A DNA stretch of 64,000 bases, from contig NZ_DASVSF010000060.1 of assembly GCF_036388275.1 (NCBI RefSeq), forward strand, positions 1-64,000, given 5' to 3'. The stretch comes from Longimicrobium sp. (GTDB lineage: Bacteria > Gemmatimonadota > Gemmatimonadetes > Longimicrobiales > Longimicrobiaceae). Both the position numbers and the translations under genes were made by a program. The notes below the pieces were generated by a model, which worked only from the letters and a program-made list of their open reading frames with translations, had not been told where the DNA came from and did no database searches. Numbering within the stretch: the first letter of the stretch is position 1; the number at the start of each line of letters is the position of its first letter. Shown here in pieces: positions 8,185-16,184 of this stretch.

Positions 8185-10044
8185 TCAACCCCGGCCCGGC
8201 TCGGGCACCGGGCCGAAGTTCGCGCGCGGCCCGTCCGGGCGGGCGGGGGCGGGCTGGCCGGCGCCCACCGCGTCCATCCGCAGCCAGTCGAACAACACCC
8301 GCTTCTGCTCGGGGGTGGCGGTGGGCGACGGGCGCAGCAGCAGCTGCTGTGGGGGCCCGATCACCACCGGAAGGGACAGCGTCAGCAGCTCGTCGCGCCG
8401 AAAGACGGTCAGCGGCAGTCGGGTGCCCTCGGGCGCCTCCAGCAGCCGTGCGGTCAGCGCATCCGGCGCGGCGATGCGAAATCCGTCCAGCGCCACCAGC
8501 TCGTCGCCGGCGTTCACCCCCGCGGACCACCCCGCGCTCCCCGCCTGCACGTTCGAGACGACCGTGCGGCCGCCCTCGGCCTTCAGCTGCAGCCCGGTCC
8601 GCGGCTCCCGCGGCACGGGGGCGGCACCCGGCGCGTCGGGGTGGCCGCCGGGCGCAATGCCCCGCTCCCGCGCCTCCCGCGGGCTCATCAGCACCAGCCC
8701 GGCGGTGTTCAGCAAACCCGTGTAGTCCAGCTCCTGCGTGCTCCGCAGCCACACGTCGAACCGTTCCGACAGGTCCGCCCCAGCCACCTCGGCCGCGACG
8801 GCCTCCACCGTGCCCTCGGGAAACCCCACGTCGCGCGCGCCCCAGCGCTCCCACAGCAGGCGCAGCACGTCGTCCAGCGAGCGTGCGTTGCCGGTGCGCG
8901 CCCGGATCTCCATGTCCAGCAGCAGGGCCACCAGCGCGCCCTTCTGGTAGTAGGAGATGGTGGCATTGGGCGTGTTGGCGTCCGGCCGGTAGAACTTGAT
9001 CCAGGTGTCGAACGACGAATCTTCCAGCGACTGCACCGCGCGCCCGGGAAGCTGCGCGAAGCGGGTGATCTGCTCCGCCAGCTTGTCCAGGTACCGCAGG
9101 GGCGGGATCAGCCCCGCGCGGCGTAGCACCAGGTCGGTGTAGTAGGTGGTGAACCCCTCCACCACCCACAGCTCGCGCGTGTACGCCTCGCGGGTGTAGT
9201 CGAACGGCCCCAGCACCGCCGGGCGCAGCCGCTTGCCGTTCCACGCGTGAAAGAGCTCGTGCGCCACCAGCCCCAGCACGCCCTCGTACGCCTGTCCGCG
9301 AAAGCTCCAGCGGTCCACCAGCAGCGAGGTGCTGTTGCGGTGCTCCAGCCCGCCGCCGCCGCTGGCCAGGTGAAGGATGAAGGTGAAGTGCGGATACGGC
9401 ACTCCGCCGCCGAAGAGCTCGCGCTCGGCCAGCACGATGCGCGTGGTGTCGGCCGCCAGGCGCCGCGGGTCGGCGTTGCCGCGGCCCCACACCGCGTACC
9501 GGTGCGGCACCCCGTCCACGCCCCACTCCACCAGCGCGTGCGTGCCGATCTCCATCGGCGAATCCACCAGCTCGTTGTAGCCAGCCGCGCGGAACACGTT
9601 CTCGCCCGCCTCCTCCAGGGCCGTCGTCACCCGCCACCCCGCGGGCGGCTCCACGGCCACCTCGACGGGCTCGTCCTGGCGCCCCTCGACGTACAAGAAG
9701 ACGCTGGCGCCGTTCACGTACGCGTGGGAGGCGTCGACGTGGCTGGTGCGCACCGTCAGCTCGTCGGCGTTCACCACCCAGCGGGCGCGCAGCACGCCGT
9801 CCGGGGGAGCGTCCACCAGCCAGGTGTTCTTGTCGGTCTTGCGGAAGGGCAGGGGCCGCCACGCGCCGTCGGCGGCCTCCATCTGCATGACGTTGCGCGG
9901 AAACTCGCGCATCAGGTAGCTGCCGGGGGTCCACGAGGGCATCACCAGCCGCGCCGGGCCGTGCACCCCCTCGGCCGTCATCTCCACGCCCAGCAGGTGC
10001 GTGTGGGGCTCCGGAATGCGGAGCTTGTACCGGATGGGGCCCAC
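8185..10044 (-). CDS. M61-family (glycyl aminopeptidase-like) metallopeptidase with PDZ domain
   Basis: 619 residues with the M61 layout. An N-terminal beta domain (1-170) is followed by a thermolysin-like catalytic domain with zinc motif HELFHAWNGKR (His ~262 and ~266) and a downstream glutamate ligand in WVVEGFTTYY (~296). A PDZ domain follows at about 505-575 (TVVSNVQAGSAGWSAGVNAG, then GDELVALDG). The family removes N-terminal residues, with a preference for Gly/Ala. There is no obvious signal peptide. The GTG start at 10044 lies two bases after the proline dehydrogenase stop codon, so the two genes are probably co-transcribed; a longer extension would sit entirely inside that gene and reads as non-protein. 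Confidence 0.88.
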   Translation of the reverse strand: MGPIRYKLRIPEPHTHLLGVEMTAEGVHGPARLVMPSWTPGSYLMREFPRNVMQMEAADGAWRPLPFRKTDKNTWLVDAPPDGVLRARWVVNADELTVRTSHVDASHAYVNGASVFLYVEGRQDEPVEVAVEPPAGWRVTTALEEAGENVFRAAGYNELVDSPMEIGTHALVEWGVDGVPHRYAVWGRGNADPRRLAADTTRIVLAERELFGGGVPYPHFTFILHLASGGGGLEHRNSTSLLVDRWSFRGQAYEGVLGLVAHELFHAWNGKRLRPAVLGPFDYTREAYTRELWVVEGFTTYYTDLVLRRAGLIPPLRYLDKLAEQITRFAQLPGRAVQSLEDSSFDTWIKFYRPDANTPNATISYYQKGALVALLLDMEIRARTGNARSLDDVLRLLWERWGARDVGFPEGTVEAVAAEVAGADLSERFDVWLRSTQELDYTGLLNTAGLVLMSPREARERGIAPGGHPDAPGAAPVPREPRTGLQLKAEGGRTVVSNVQAGSAGWSAGVNAGDELVALDGFRIAAPDALTARLLEAPEGTRLPLTVFRRDELLTLSLPVVIGPPQQLLLRPSPTATPEQKRVLFDWLRMDAVGAGQPAPARPDGPRANFGPVPEPGRG

Positions 10045-10046
10045 GG

Positions 10047-11075
10047 CTACCGCCGGCCGCGGCGCCAGGCCAGCACGGCCGCGATCCCCGCCACCACGCC
10101 GGCGCCCAGCGCCACGGGCTTGGCCAGGCTCTTCCCGCCGGCGCGCGCCTCCTTCACCACGCTCCCCGCCATGAACAGCACGTTGGCGGGGCGCTCGGCC
10201 AGGCGGCGCATCAGGTACGGATACCACGAGTCGCCGAAGGGTACGTACACGCGCACGTTGTACCCCTCTTCGCGCAGCTGCGTCTGCAGGTCGCGGCGCA
10301 CGCCGTACAGCATCTGGAACTCGAACGATTCCTTGGCGATGCCGCGCTCCCAGACGAAGCGGCGGGTGGCGTCGATGATGGCGTCGTCGTGGGTGGCGAT
10401 GGCCGGGTAGTGCCCCGCCTCCAGCAGGCGCTTCATCTCCTCGACGTACATGCGGTCGGTGTCGGCCTTGTCGGGAAAGGCCACCGAGTCCGGCTCCTGG
10501 TAGGCGCCCTTCACCAGCCTCACCCGCGAGCCCAGTCTGATCAGCCGCTCCACGTCGTCGGCCGTGCGGCGCAGCATGGACTGCAGCACCGTGCCCACGT
10601 TGCGGAACCCGTCAGCCCACAAGCCTTCTACCAGGGCGATGGTGCGCTCGGTGTAGGCGCTGCTCTCCATGTCCATCCGCACGAAGATCTCGCCCTCTCC
10701 GTTGCCCAGCTCGCGGGCGCGGGAAAGGACGCGCTCCACGTTGCGGCGGCAGAACGCTTCGTCGATGTCCAGCCCCAGCTGCGTGGGCTTGATGGAGAGG
10801 TTGGCGTTCAGCCCCTCGCGCGTGATGGACTCCAGGATGTGGACAGCCATGTCGGCGGCCTTCTCCGCCTCGGCGCGGTCGGCCACGGACTCGCCCAGGA
10901 AGTCCAGCGACACGCTCAGCCCGGCCTGGTTCAGGGCGCGGGCGGCGTCCAGCGCCTCCTGCAGCGTGTCGCCGGCCACGAAGCGCGCGGCGAAGCCGCG
11001 GGACAGGGGGGCGCGGGTGATGATGCGCTTGGCCGTGGGGCTCTCGCTAAGGCGCAGCAGGCTCGTCTTGAGCAT
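10047..11075 (-). CDS. proline dehydrogenase (monofunctional)
   Basis: 342 residues, typical of stand-alone bacterial PRODH rather than fused PutA. It oxidises proline to delta-1-pyrroline-5-carboxylate with FAD and feeds electrons to quinones. The (beta/alpha)8 barrel is recognisable from VSLDFLGES, SIKPTQLGL, VRMDME, VRLVKGAYQE and IATHDD. It ends in the substrate-binding stretch VPFGDSWYPYLMRRLAERPAN with paired arginines. A hydrophobic, Arg-ended C-terminal tail (VVAGIAAVLAWRRGRR) could anchor it to the membrane. ATG 11075 avoids overlap with the upstream gene. The next enzyme, P5C dehydrogenase, is not in this window. Confidence 0.92.
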   Translation of the reverse strand: MLKTSLLRLSESPTAKRIITRAPLSRGFAARFVAGDTLQEALDAARALNQAGLSVSLDFLGESVADRAEAEKAADMAVHILESITREGLNANLSIKPTQLGLDIDEAFCRRNVERVLSRARELGNGEGEIFVRMDMESSAYTERTIALVEGLWADGFRNVGTVLQSMLRRTADDVERLIRLGSRVRLVKGAYQEPDSVAFPDKADTDRMYVEEMKRLLEAGHYPAIATHDDAIIDATRRFVWERGIAKESFEFQMLYGVRRDLQTQLREEGYNVRVYVPFGDSWYPYLMRRLAERPANVLFMAGSVVKEARAGGKSLAKPVALGAGVVAGIAAVLAWRRGRR

Positions 11076-11115
11076 CGAAAACTCGGGGTGATGCGGATCG
11101 GTGTGGCGCCGGCCG

Positions 11116-11478
11116 TCAGGCGTGGTCGTCGGCGCGCTTGCGTGCGATGGTCTCATCCAGCACGGCCCGGGCCTGCGCGAGCGGCAGGGCCTCCAGCAGG
11201 CTTCGGGCCTCGTCCGCGGTGGCGGCGTGCACCAGGTCGCCCGTCTCCAGGTGGCCCATGATGGCGGTGCCGGTCTGCGCCCAGCGGATGAACACCAGGT
11301 AGCCCGCGAACCCGCCGTCCGCCGGCTCCGTTTCCAGCCCGACGGTGTAGGGCTCGCCGTCCATCCCCTCGAACGCGGCGGAGCGCCCGTAGATGGCCAT
11401 GTAGCCGCCGAGGGTGCTTTCGTCCGCGTCCTCCGGCGGCAGCGGGTTCAGGCGGTCTTCCGCGTTGGCGTACTTCAT
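11116..11478 (-). CDS. conserved hypothetical protein, 120 residues
   Basis: A small soluble acidic protein starting at ATG 11478 (MKYANAEDRLNPLPPEDADE). It has a central beta-rich section (YTVGLETEPADGGFAGYLVF, then IRWAQTGTAIMGH) and a C-terminal helix (DEARSLLEALPLAQARAVLD). No family recognised. It lies 40 bases upstream of proline dehydrogenase in the same direction, so a shared transcript is likely. It diverges from the alcohol dehydrogenase gene. Confidence 0.6.
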   Translation of the reverse strand: MKYANAEDRLNPLPPEDADESTLGGYMAIYGRSAAFEGMDGEPYTVGLETEPADGGFAGYLVFIRWAQTGTAIMGHLETGDLVHAATADEARSLLEALPLAQARAVLDETIARKRADDHA

Positions 11479-11603
11479 GGGGGCGCAAACTAAGCGGGGG
11501 ACGGATGGCGCGACAGGGCGGGGCGCCGCCGTCCGTTGCCGCCCTCCCAACGTGCTCCTACCTTCCGCGCCCCATCCAAGCACTCGTCCCCCGTCCCCCC
11601 CTG

Positions 11604-12638
11604 ATGATGCAGATGCGCGCGGCCATCTTTCACGACAACGGCGGCCCCGAGGTGGTCCGCATCGAGAAGGTCGATCGCCCGTCCCCCGGCCCCGGCCAGG
11701 TGCTGGTGGAGGTGCGCGCGGCGGCGCTGAACCACCTGGACCTGTGGGTGCGGCGCGGCATTCCCATCGAAACCACCATGCCGCACGTGGGCGGTTCCGA
11801 CGTCGCCGGGGTGATCGTCGAGGCTGGCGACGGGGTGGATGCGGGGCGGATGGGCGAGCGGGTGGTGATCAATCCCTCGCTCTGGTGCGGCCAGTGCCGC
11901 GACTGCGCGCGCGGGGAGCACTCCATGTGCGAACGATACCGCATCTGGGGCGAGCACACGGACGGGGGATTCACGGAATTCGTCGCCGTGGATGCGGACC
12001 ACGCGTACCGCATTCCCGACGACCTCTCCTTCGAGGCGGCCGCCGCGCTCCCCATCTCGTACCAGACGGCGTGGCGCGCCCTCGTCTCCCGCGCGCGCCT
12101 GAAGCCGGGCGAGGACGTGCTGGTGATCGGCGCATCCGGCGGCACCGCTATAGCCGCCGTACAGGTCGCGCGGATGATGGGGGCGCGCGTTTTCGCGGTG
12201 ACGAGTGGGGTGGATAAGGTGTCGCGCCTCCGGGAACTAGGGGCGGACTTCGTCTACGACCGGCTGGAGGTGGACTGGGCGAAGGCGGTGTACAAGGACA
12301 CGGCCAAGCGCGGCGTGGACGTCGTGGTCGAGAACGTCGGCGCGGCCACCTGGGCCGGGTCGGTGCGTTCCCTGGCGCGCGGCGGGCGGCTGGTGACGTA
12401 CGGGGGCACGGCGGGTCCGAAGGTGGAGCTGGACGTGCGGTCGGTGTTCTGGAAGCAGATCGAGGTGATCGGGACCACGATGGCGTCGCGCTCGGAGTTC
12501 GAGGACATGCTGCGCGCGGTGTTCGCCGGACGCATTCGCCCGGTGATCGACAGTGTGATGCCGCTGGATCAGGCACGCGAGGCGCACGAGCGCCTAGAAG
12601 CCGGCGGCCAGTTCGGAAAGATCATCCTCGTCCCATAG
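11604..12638 (+). CDS. zinc-containing medium-chain alcohol dehydrogenase
   Basis: 344 residues of the MDR superfamily. The GroES-like N-terminal domain carries ALNHLDLWVRRG and VGGSDVAGVI. The structural-zinc cysteines lie in CGQCRDCARGEHSMC (four Cys with C-x2-C-x2-C-x7-C spacing). The Rossmann domain starts at VLVIGASGGTAIAAVQVA, a quinone-oxidoreductase-like variant of GxGxxG. The catalytic-zinc position is not of the Cys-His-Glu type usual in ADHs (N-H-L-D instead), so this may be one of the MDRs annotated as both alcohol dehydrogenase and quinone oxidoreductase. Substrate unknown. ATG 11604, 11607 and 11613 are all possible starts. Confidence 0.85.
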   Translation: MMQMRAAIFHDNGGPEVVRIEKVDRPSPGPGQVLVEVRAAALNHLDLWVRRGIPIETTMPHVGGSDVAGVIVEAGDGVDAGRMGERVVINPSLWCGQCRDCARGEHSMCERYRIWGEHTDGGFTEFVAVDADHAYRIPDDLSFEAAAALPISYQTAWRALVSRARLKPGEDVLVIGASGGTAIAAVQVARMMGARVFAVTSGVDKVSRLRELGADFVYDRLEVDWAKAVYKDTAKRGVDVVVENVGAATWAGSVRSLARGGRLVTYGGTAGPKVELDVRSVFWKQIEVIGTTMASRSEFEDMLRAVFAGRIRPVIDSVMPLDQAREAHERLEAGGQFGKIILVP

Positions 12639-12701
12639 CCGCGCCGGGTGATCGCGGACGGGCGACGTCAAGGAGGGGAGCCATCCGATGACTCCGCGGA
12701 T

Positions 12702-12780
12702 GTCATCCTGAAGGAGCGGCCAAGCGCAACCTGACGCTGCGCAACAACTTGCAGCGACTGAAGGATCCGCCACACACCAC
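12702..12780 (+). repeat. interspersed repeat family A, copy 1
   Basis: Begins with GTCATCCTGAAGGAGCGGCC and ends with GCAGCGACTGAAGGATCC plus GCCACACA. The same ends recur in opposite orientation at 12965-13040 and as another convergent pair at 27405-27480 and 27593-27668; the middle ~35 bases vary. The pairing resembles REP/BIME-type intergenic elements. Confidence 0.75.
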
Positions 12781-12964
12781 GCGTGACGCTCCAGCTTCGC
12801 GGATGCACGCAGACTGTTTCTTCTGTCCGTGGAACGAGCCCGGAACTGCCCGGCAATTCGAAGAGAGAGAACGGCGGCTCCTGTCGCTTTCCGCGTTTCC
12901 AGCGGCGGGTTCACCCGCTCACGAAGTTGCGGCGCAGGCTCAAGTTCGCGTGCGCTTCGAGGAC

Positions 12965-13040
12965 TGTGTGGCGGATCCCTCAGTCGCTGCAAAGTGTGGT
13001 GTTGCCGCGATTTGCGCGTGGCCGCTCCATCGGGATGACA
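12965..13040 (-). repeat. interspersed repeat family A, copy 2 (inverted relative to copy 1)
   Basis: On the plus strand it reads TGTGTGGCGGATCCCTCAGT, then CGCTGC, a variable middle, and GGCCGCTCCATCGGGATGAC. It is the reverse complement of the copy at 12702-12780, about 185 bases away. The sequence between the pair includes a short GTTTCCAGCGGCGGGTTCAC-like stretch that is echoed near copy 4 at about 27750. Confidence 0.75.
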
Positions 13041-13097
13041 ACGATAGGCACGACGCGTTTAATGACGTGTGTCCACGCGCCGAAAGGTGAAGTGTAC

Positions 13098-13126
13098 CCC
13101 CTCTCCCACGCTGTTTGTGGGAGAGG
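13098..13126. repeat. CCCTCTCCCAC/GTGGGAGAGGG inverted repeat
   Basis: An 11-bp perfect stem around a GCTGTTT loop. A shorter relative (CCTCTCCCC/GGGGAGAGG) sits at about 32084-32110. It has no T-tract on either side, so it is more likely part of the intergenic repeat cluster than a terminator. Confidence 0.6.
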
Positions 13127-13144
13127 GTGGCGCGCGTTTCAGCG

Positions 13145-13297
13145 CGGCCGGGTGAGGGCCCCCGCGGAGCCGAGGCCTCGGCGACAGTGCCCGCTGCCGC
13201 GCCCGGGCTGAAAGGCATCCGCGGCAAGATCCTTCGGCCCGCGAGGGATGGTGTGGAGGGTGAGTACGGCGCGCCTGGGCCTCAGGATGACAAGCTG
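13145..13297 (-). repeat. interspersed repeat family B, copy 1
   Basis: Read on the minus strand: GTCATCCTGAGGCCCAGGCG, a spacer, CGCGGGCCGAAGGATCT, CCGCGGATGCCTTTCAG, GGCGCGGCAGCGGGCAC and GAGGCCTCGGCTCCGCG. A second full copy lies at 37806-37935 and a core copy at 32157-32215. No coding potential; function unknown. Confidence 0.7.
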
Positions 13298-13374
13298 TTG
13301 CGCGTCAAGGGTTTATAGGAGCACTCAACTGAAGTGACGCGTGTCAGCGCCGCCCGGTGAGGGCCCAACGAAGA

Positions 13375-13402
13375 GCGGCGCCGTCCGGGTGGACGGCGCC
13401 GC
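13375..13402 (-). terminator. stem-loop after cold-shock gene
   Basis: A perfect 12-bp stem (GCGGCGCCGTCC with GGACGGCGCCGC) around GGGT, 25 bases beyond the stop of the cold-shock gene at 13428. The T-tract is poor, so it may be an imperfect intrinsic terminator or an mRNA 3'-end stabiliser. Confidence 0.6.
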
Positions 13403-13427
13403 TCCTTGGTACGCGGACGATGGAGGC

Positions 13428-13646
13428 TCAGCCTTCGGCCACGCGCGTCACGTTGTTGGCGCGCGGACCCTTCGGATCCTCCTGGATGTCGTACTCCACC
13501 CGGTCGCCCCGCTTCAGGGATTTGAACCCCTCCATCTGGATCGACGAGTGGTGGACGAACACGTCCTTTCCGCCATCGTCTGGACGAATGAAGCCGAACC
13601 CCTTGTCGTCCTTGAAGAACTCGACCACCCCAGTCTGTCGCGACAT
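13428..13646 (-). CDS. cold-shock domain protein
   Basis: 72 residues, the normal CspA-family length. It carries the RNP-1-like motif KGFGFIRPDD and RNP-2-like DVFVHHSSI of a single cold-shock domain. It binds single-stranded RNA/DNA and melts mRNA secondary structure in the cytoplasm. ATG 13646 is preceded by GAGAGGGG, a good ribosome-binding site; the upstream in-frame extension is not family-like. It ends with NNVTRV, as does the second cold-shock protein at 35001, with which it shares the overall fold but clearly differs in sequence. A stem-loop follows the gene. Confidence 0.95.
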   Translation of the reverse strand: MSRQTGVVEFFKDDKGFGFIRPDDGGKDVFVHHSSIQMEGFKSLKRGDRVEYDIQEDPKGPRANNVTRVAEG

Positions 13647-13764
13647 CAGTCCCCTCTCCGCTACGACGGAATCCGGTCCCACGCCGGGCACGCCGCCTTC
13701 CGTCGCGCGCCGCCCCCGGACTGATTTCGCCACCTCTCGTGCAAGAGGCGGGCCGTTCGTGGAT

Positions 13765-14631
13765 TCAAACGTTTGCCGAATCTCGGGCTGGACGCGGGGC
13801 CGCCGTGAGCTCCAGCACGGCCACCTCGGGGCGGCAGAGAAAGCGCAATGTAAGGCCCACCGTGCCCACCCCGCGCGAGGTGTACACCTGCGTCCACGGG
13901 CGGCGCCGCAGGCCCTCTTCGTACAATTCGTCGAATTCCGCCGGGTTCCTCACCGCGCCCACGAACGGAAGCCGCACCTGGCCGCCGTGCGTGTGCCCGC
14001 TCACGATCAGGTCCACCGCGTCGTACGCGCGGCGGGCGTGCTCCGCCTGGTCGGGGTTGTGCGCCAGCAGCAGGGTGAAGTCGCGGTCCTCCGGCGGGGG
14101 GAGCGTCCGCAGCGAGGGCTGCCCCTCGCGATAGTCGTCCACCCCGGCCACGCACAGGGTGGCCGAGCCCACCCGCCGCAACTCCGAGGCGTTGGTCAGG
14201 TTGCGGATCACCGGGTGCCCCTCCAGCTCCGCGTGCCAGCGGTCGATCCCCACCGTGTGGTCGTGGTTTCCGGGCACCGCCCACACCCCGTGCGGGGCCG
14301 AAAGCCCGGACATCGCGTCCAGCACGGGCCGAAAGCTCTTGGCCTTGTCGTGCGCGAAGTCGCCCGTGAGCGCCACCAGGTGCGGGCGCTCGGCCATGGC
14401 CAGCCGGCACGCGCGGCGGATCAGCCACAGGGGCGTTCCGCCGCCGGCGTGCATGTCCGTCAACAGGGCGATGCGAAACCCCTCCAGGTCCGGGTGCAGC
14501 CCGCGCACGTGAATCCGGGGCCGCGTCACCTGCAGCCACAGCGGCTCCACCGCCACGGCGTACGCCCCAACCGCCGCCCCCGCGCCCACCGCCGCCCCCA
14601 TCCACCGCGCCACCGTGTTCTTGCTCGTCAT
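13765..14631 (-). CDS. membrane-anchored calcineurin-like metallophosphoesterase (YkuE/YaeI type)
   Basis: 288 residues. An N-terminal hydrophobic segment (VGAGAAVGAYAVAV) probably anchors the protein. All metallophosphoesterase motifs are present: DMHAG (D-x-H), GDFAHD, GNHDH, LAHNPD and SGHTHGGQ. The C-terminal YTSRGVGTVGLTLRF is typical of the YkuE/YaeI group, some of which hydrolyse UDP-diacylglucosamine or other envelope phosphoesters. The substrate here is unknown. It sits about 120 bases upstream of, and in the same direction as, the cold-shock gene, with no obvious functional link. Confidence 0.9.
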   Translation of the reverse strand: MTSKNTVARWMGAAVGAGAAVGAYAVAVEPLWLQVTRPRIHVRGLHPDLEGFRIALLTDMHAGGGTPLWLIRRACRLAMAERPHLVALTGDFAHDKAKSFRPVLDAMSGLSAPHGVWAVPGNHDHTVGIDRWHAELEGHPVIRNLTNASELRRVGSATLCVAGVDDYREGQPSLRTLPPPEDRDFTLLLAHNPDQAEHARRAYDAVDLIVSGHTHGGQVRLPFVGAVRNPAEFDELYEEGLRRRPWTQVYTSRGVGTVGLTLRFLCRPEVAVLELTAAPRPARDSANV

Positions 14632-14902
14632 TCGGCGGCGGGGAGGCAAGCAGCGGACCAGCGGGGGCGCGGGCGGCGGTGGCAGGGTGCCCGAGCGGGT
14701 AGCTCATGGCAAGGATGGCCTGCTTCCCACGAAAGTCGATGGCGCGCCTCGGCTTATGCTTCACGACGCCGGGCGCGCGGAAACACCGCCGATCGCACGG
14801 ATGACACTTCGGGATGGCGCGGGCCGAGGGATACGACCACGTTACTGCACCATGGCCGATTTCCGCAGACGCAGGATCCCTCTCACCCCCCGGAGCGACA
14901 TC

Positions 14903-15304
14903 ATGCGCATTCCCGCGACATGCGTTCTCACCCTGGCATTCTGTGCCGCCGCATGTGGCCCCCGCGACGCCGGGGGCGGCGCCGCACGCGCGGACTCGGC
15001 CGGCGCAGGGGTGGACTCGGCCGGCGCAGGGGCGGACTCGGCCGGCGCAGGAGCGGACTCGGCTGTCGTCGTCCGCGAGCTGACGCTGGGCGACCGTGGG
15101 TGCTACCTGCAGGTGGAGGCGGGCGGGGTGCGCCGAGAGGAGATCGGGGCAATGGAGCTGTGCGAGCGCGCCGACCTCGTGGGCCGAACGGTGCGCCTGG
15201 GCCGGGCCCCGGCGGCGGTGCTCGCCATGTCGTGCCAGGGCGACCCGGAATGCGCCGAGAGCGACACGGTGATGCTGGTGCACCGGGTGGAGGTCGTGCC
15301 CTGA
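14903..15304 (+). CDS. small lipoprotein with heptapeptide repeat linker
   Basis: 133 residues starting at ATG 14903 (GGAG seven bases upstream). The signal ends in a lipobox-like CAAACG. The linker is a tandem repeat DSAGAGV/DSAGAGA (three and a half copies) encoded by a 21-bp DNA repeat. The C-terminal ~75 residues form a small beta-type domain with three cysteines (GCYLQVE, MELCER, SCQG) and a fourth in PECAES; VLHR-type ending VHRVEVVP. I do not recognise the domain. It is likely an envelope protein displayed on a flexible stalk. Confidence 0.6.
   Translation: MRIPATCVLTLAFCAAACGPRDAGGGAARADSAGAGVDSAGAGADSAGAGADSAVVVRELTLGDRGCYLQVEAGGVRREEIGAMELCERADLVGRTVRLGRAPAAVLAMSCQGDPECAESDTVMLVHRVEVVP
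14992..15062 (+). repeat. 21-bp tandem repeat inside lipoprotein gene
   Basis: Period 21 bp, about 3.4 copies of GGACTCGGCCGGCGCAGG plus three variable bases. It is in frame, so copy-number change alters the linker length without a frameshift. Confidence 0.85.
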
Positions 15305-15386
15305 CGGGGCGGCCACGCGCGCTCGGCCTGGCTCGGGAGGGCGGCACCGAGCATGCCTGCAGGTCGGTCATCCGGCGCGCCCCTGG

Positions 15387-16184
15387 TCAGGGATGCGGGT
15401 GCGGCGAATCGGCCGTGGGCGGGATGGGCGGGACGTCCTGGCAGATGATGGGGATGCCCTCCGCCTGCAGCGGCGCGGCGCGGCGGTCCAGCGTGGCGGC
15501 TTCGCCGAGCGTGGACAGGTGCAGGTTCAGCATCAGCTGCGACACGCCGCCGGGCGAACGGAGGCCGCGCTCCCGGGCCTGCGCCTCGTAGATCGGCGCC
15601 TGGTTGCTGATGCGCAGCGCCGATTCCAGCAGGTGGCGCGTCATGCAGTGGAACGCGGGCATGGTCTGCAGCAGCCGGATCTCGCGTTCGATCACGGTCG
15701 ACGCCGCCGGGAAGCCGCCCGACCGGTGCGCGTCGCCGATCGTCCGTCGGATGCGCCGCGGGTCGCTGGGCGTGAAAGACGAAAGCGGCGGCGGATCGGC
15801 GATGCGTTCACGGAAGGCCGGCGTGTGCGCCATCGGCACGAAGTCGTCGCAGGTAACGCGGATGCCCGCGCGGAGGAAGTTCCTCGCACGCCAGTCCACG
15901 TACCAGGCGACGGGAATGGCCAGGCGCTCCGTCCAGATCAGCCGCCGCGAGATGCCGCGCGACCGTCCACCGGTGAGCCCGGAGTACCGCGGCATCCGTT
16001 CGCGATTCAGGTGCGCCGCCTCGCGCAGGTGGATTTCCATGCAGCGGGACGACGGCGTGTCGGCGGTGGCGGAATCCGTCGGCCCGACGCGCGACGAATC
16101 CGCGGACTGCGTCCATCCGGGCGCGGGGACGCACAGCGCGGCCGCGAGCAGCGCAAGGGAGAGGCACGCGCGAGACGACATCAT
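15387..16184 (-). CDS. exported hypothetical protein, last gene of isoprenoid-lipid operon
   Basis: 265 residues. A signal peptide (SLALLAAALCVPAPGWTQ) is followed by a mature protein with at least four Cys (SSRCMEIH, RVTCDDF, FHCMTRHL, IICQD), perhaps forming disulfides in the periplasm. The middle is rich in Arg and helical. No family recognised. Its ATG overlaps the stop of the upstream kinase-like gene (ATGA at 16181-16184), so it is translationally coupled and almost certainly functions with that pathway. Confidence 0.65.
   Translation of the reverse strand: MMSSRACLSLALLAAALCVPAPGWTQSADSSRVGPTDSATADTPSSRCMEIHLREAAHLNRERMPRYSGLTGGRSRGISRRLIWTERLAIPVAWYVDWRARNFLRAGIRVTCDDFVPMAHTPAFRERIADPPPLSSFTPSDPRRIRRTIGDAHRSGGFPAASTVIEREIRLLQTMPAFHCMTRHLLESALRISNQAPIYEAQARERGLRSPGGVSQLMLNLHLSTLGEAATLDRRAAPLQAEGIPIICQDVPPIPPTADSPHPHP

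Noticed and set aside
14992..15062. CRISPR-like short repeats
   Set aside because: They are in-frame, contiguous 21-bp coding repeats without spacers.
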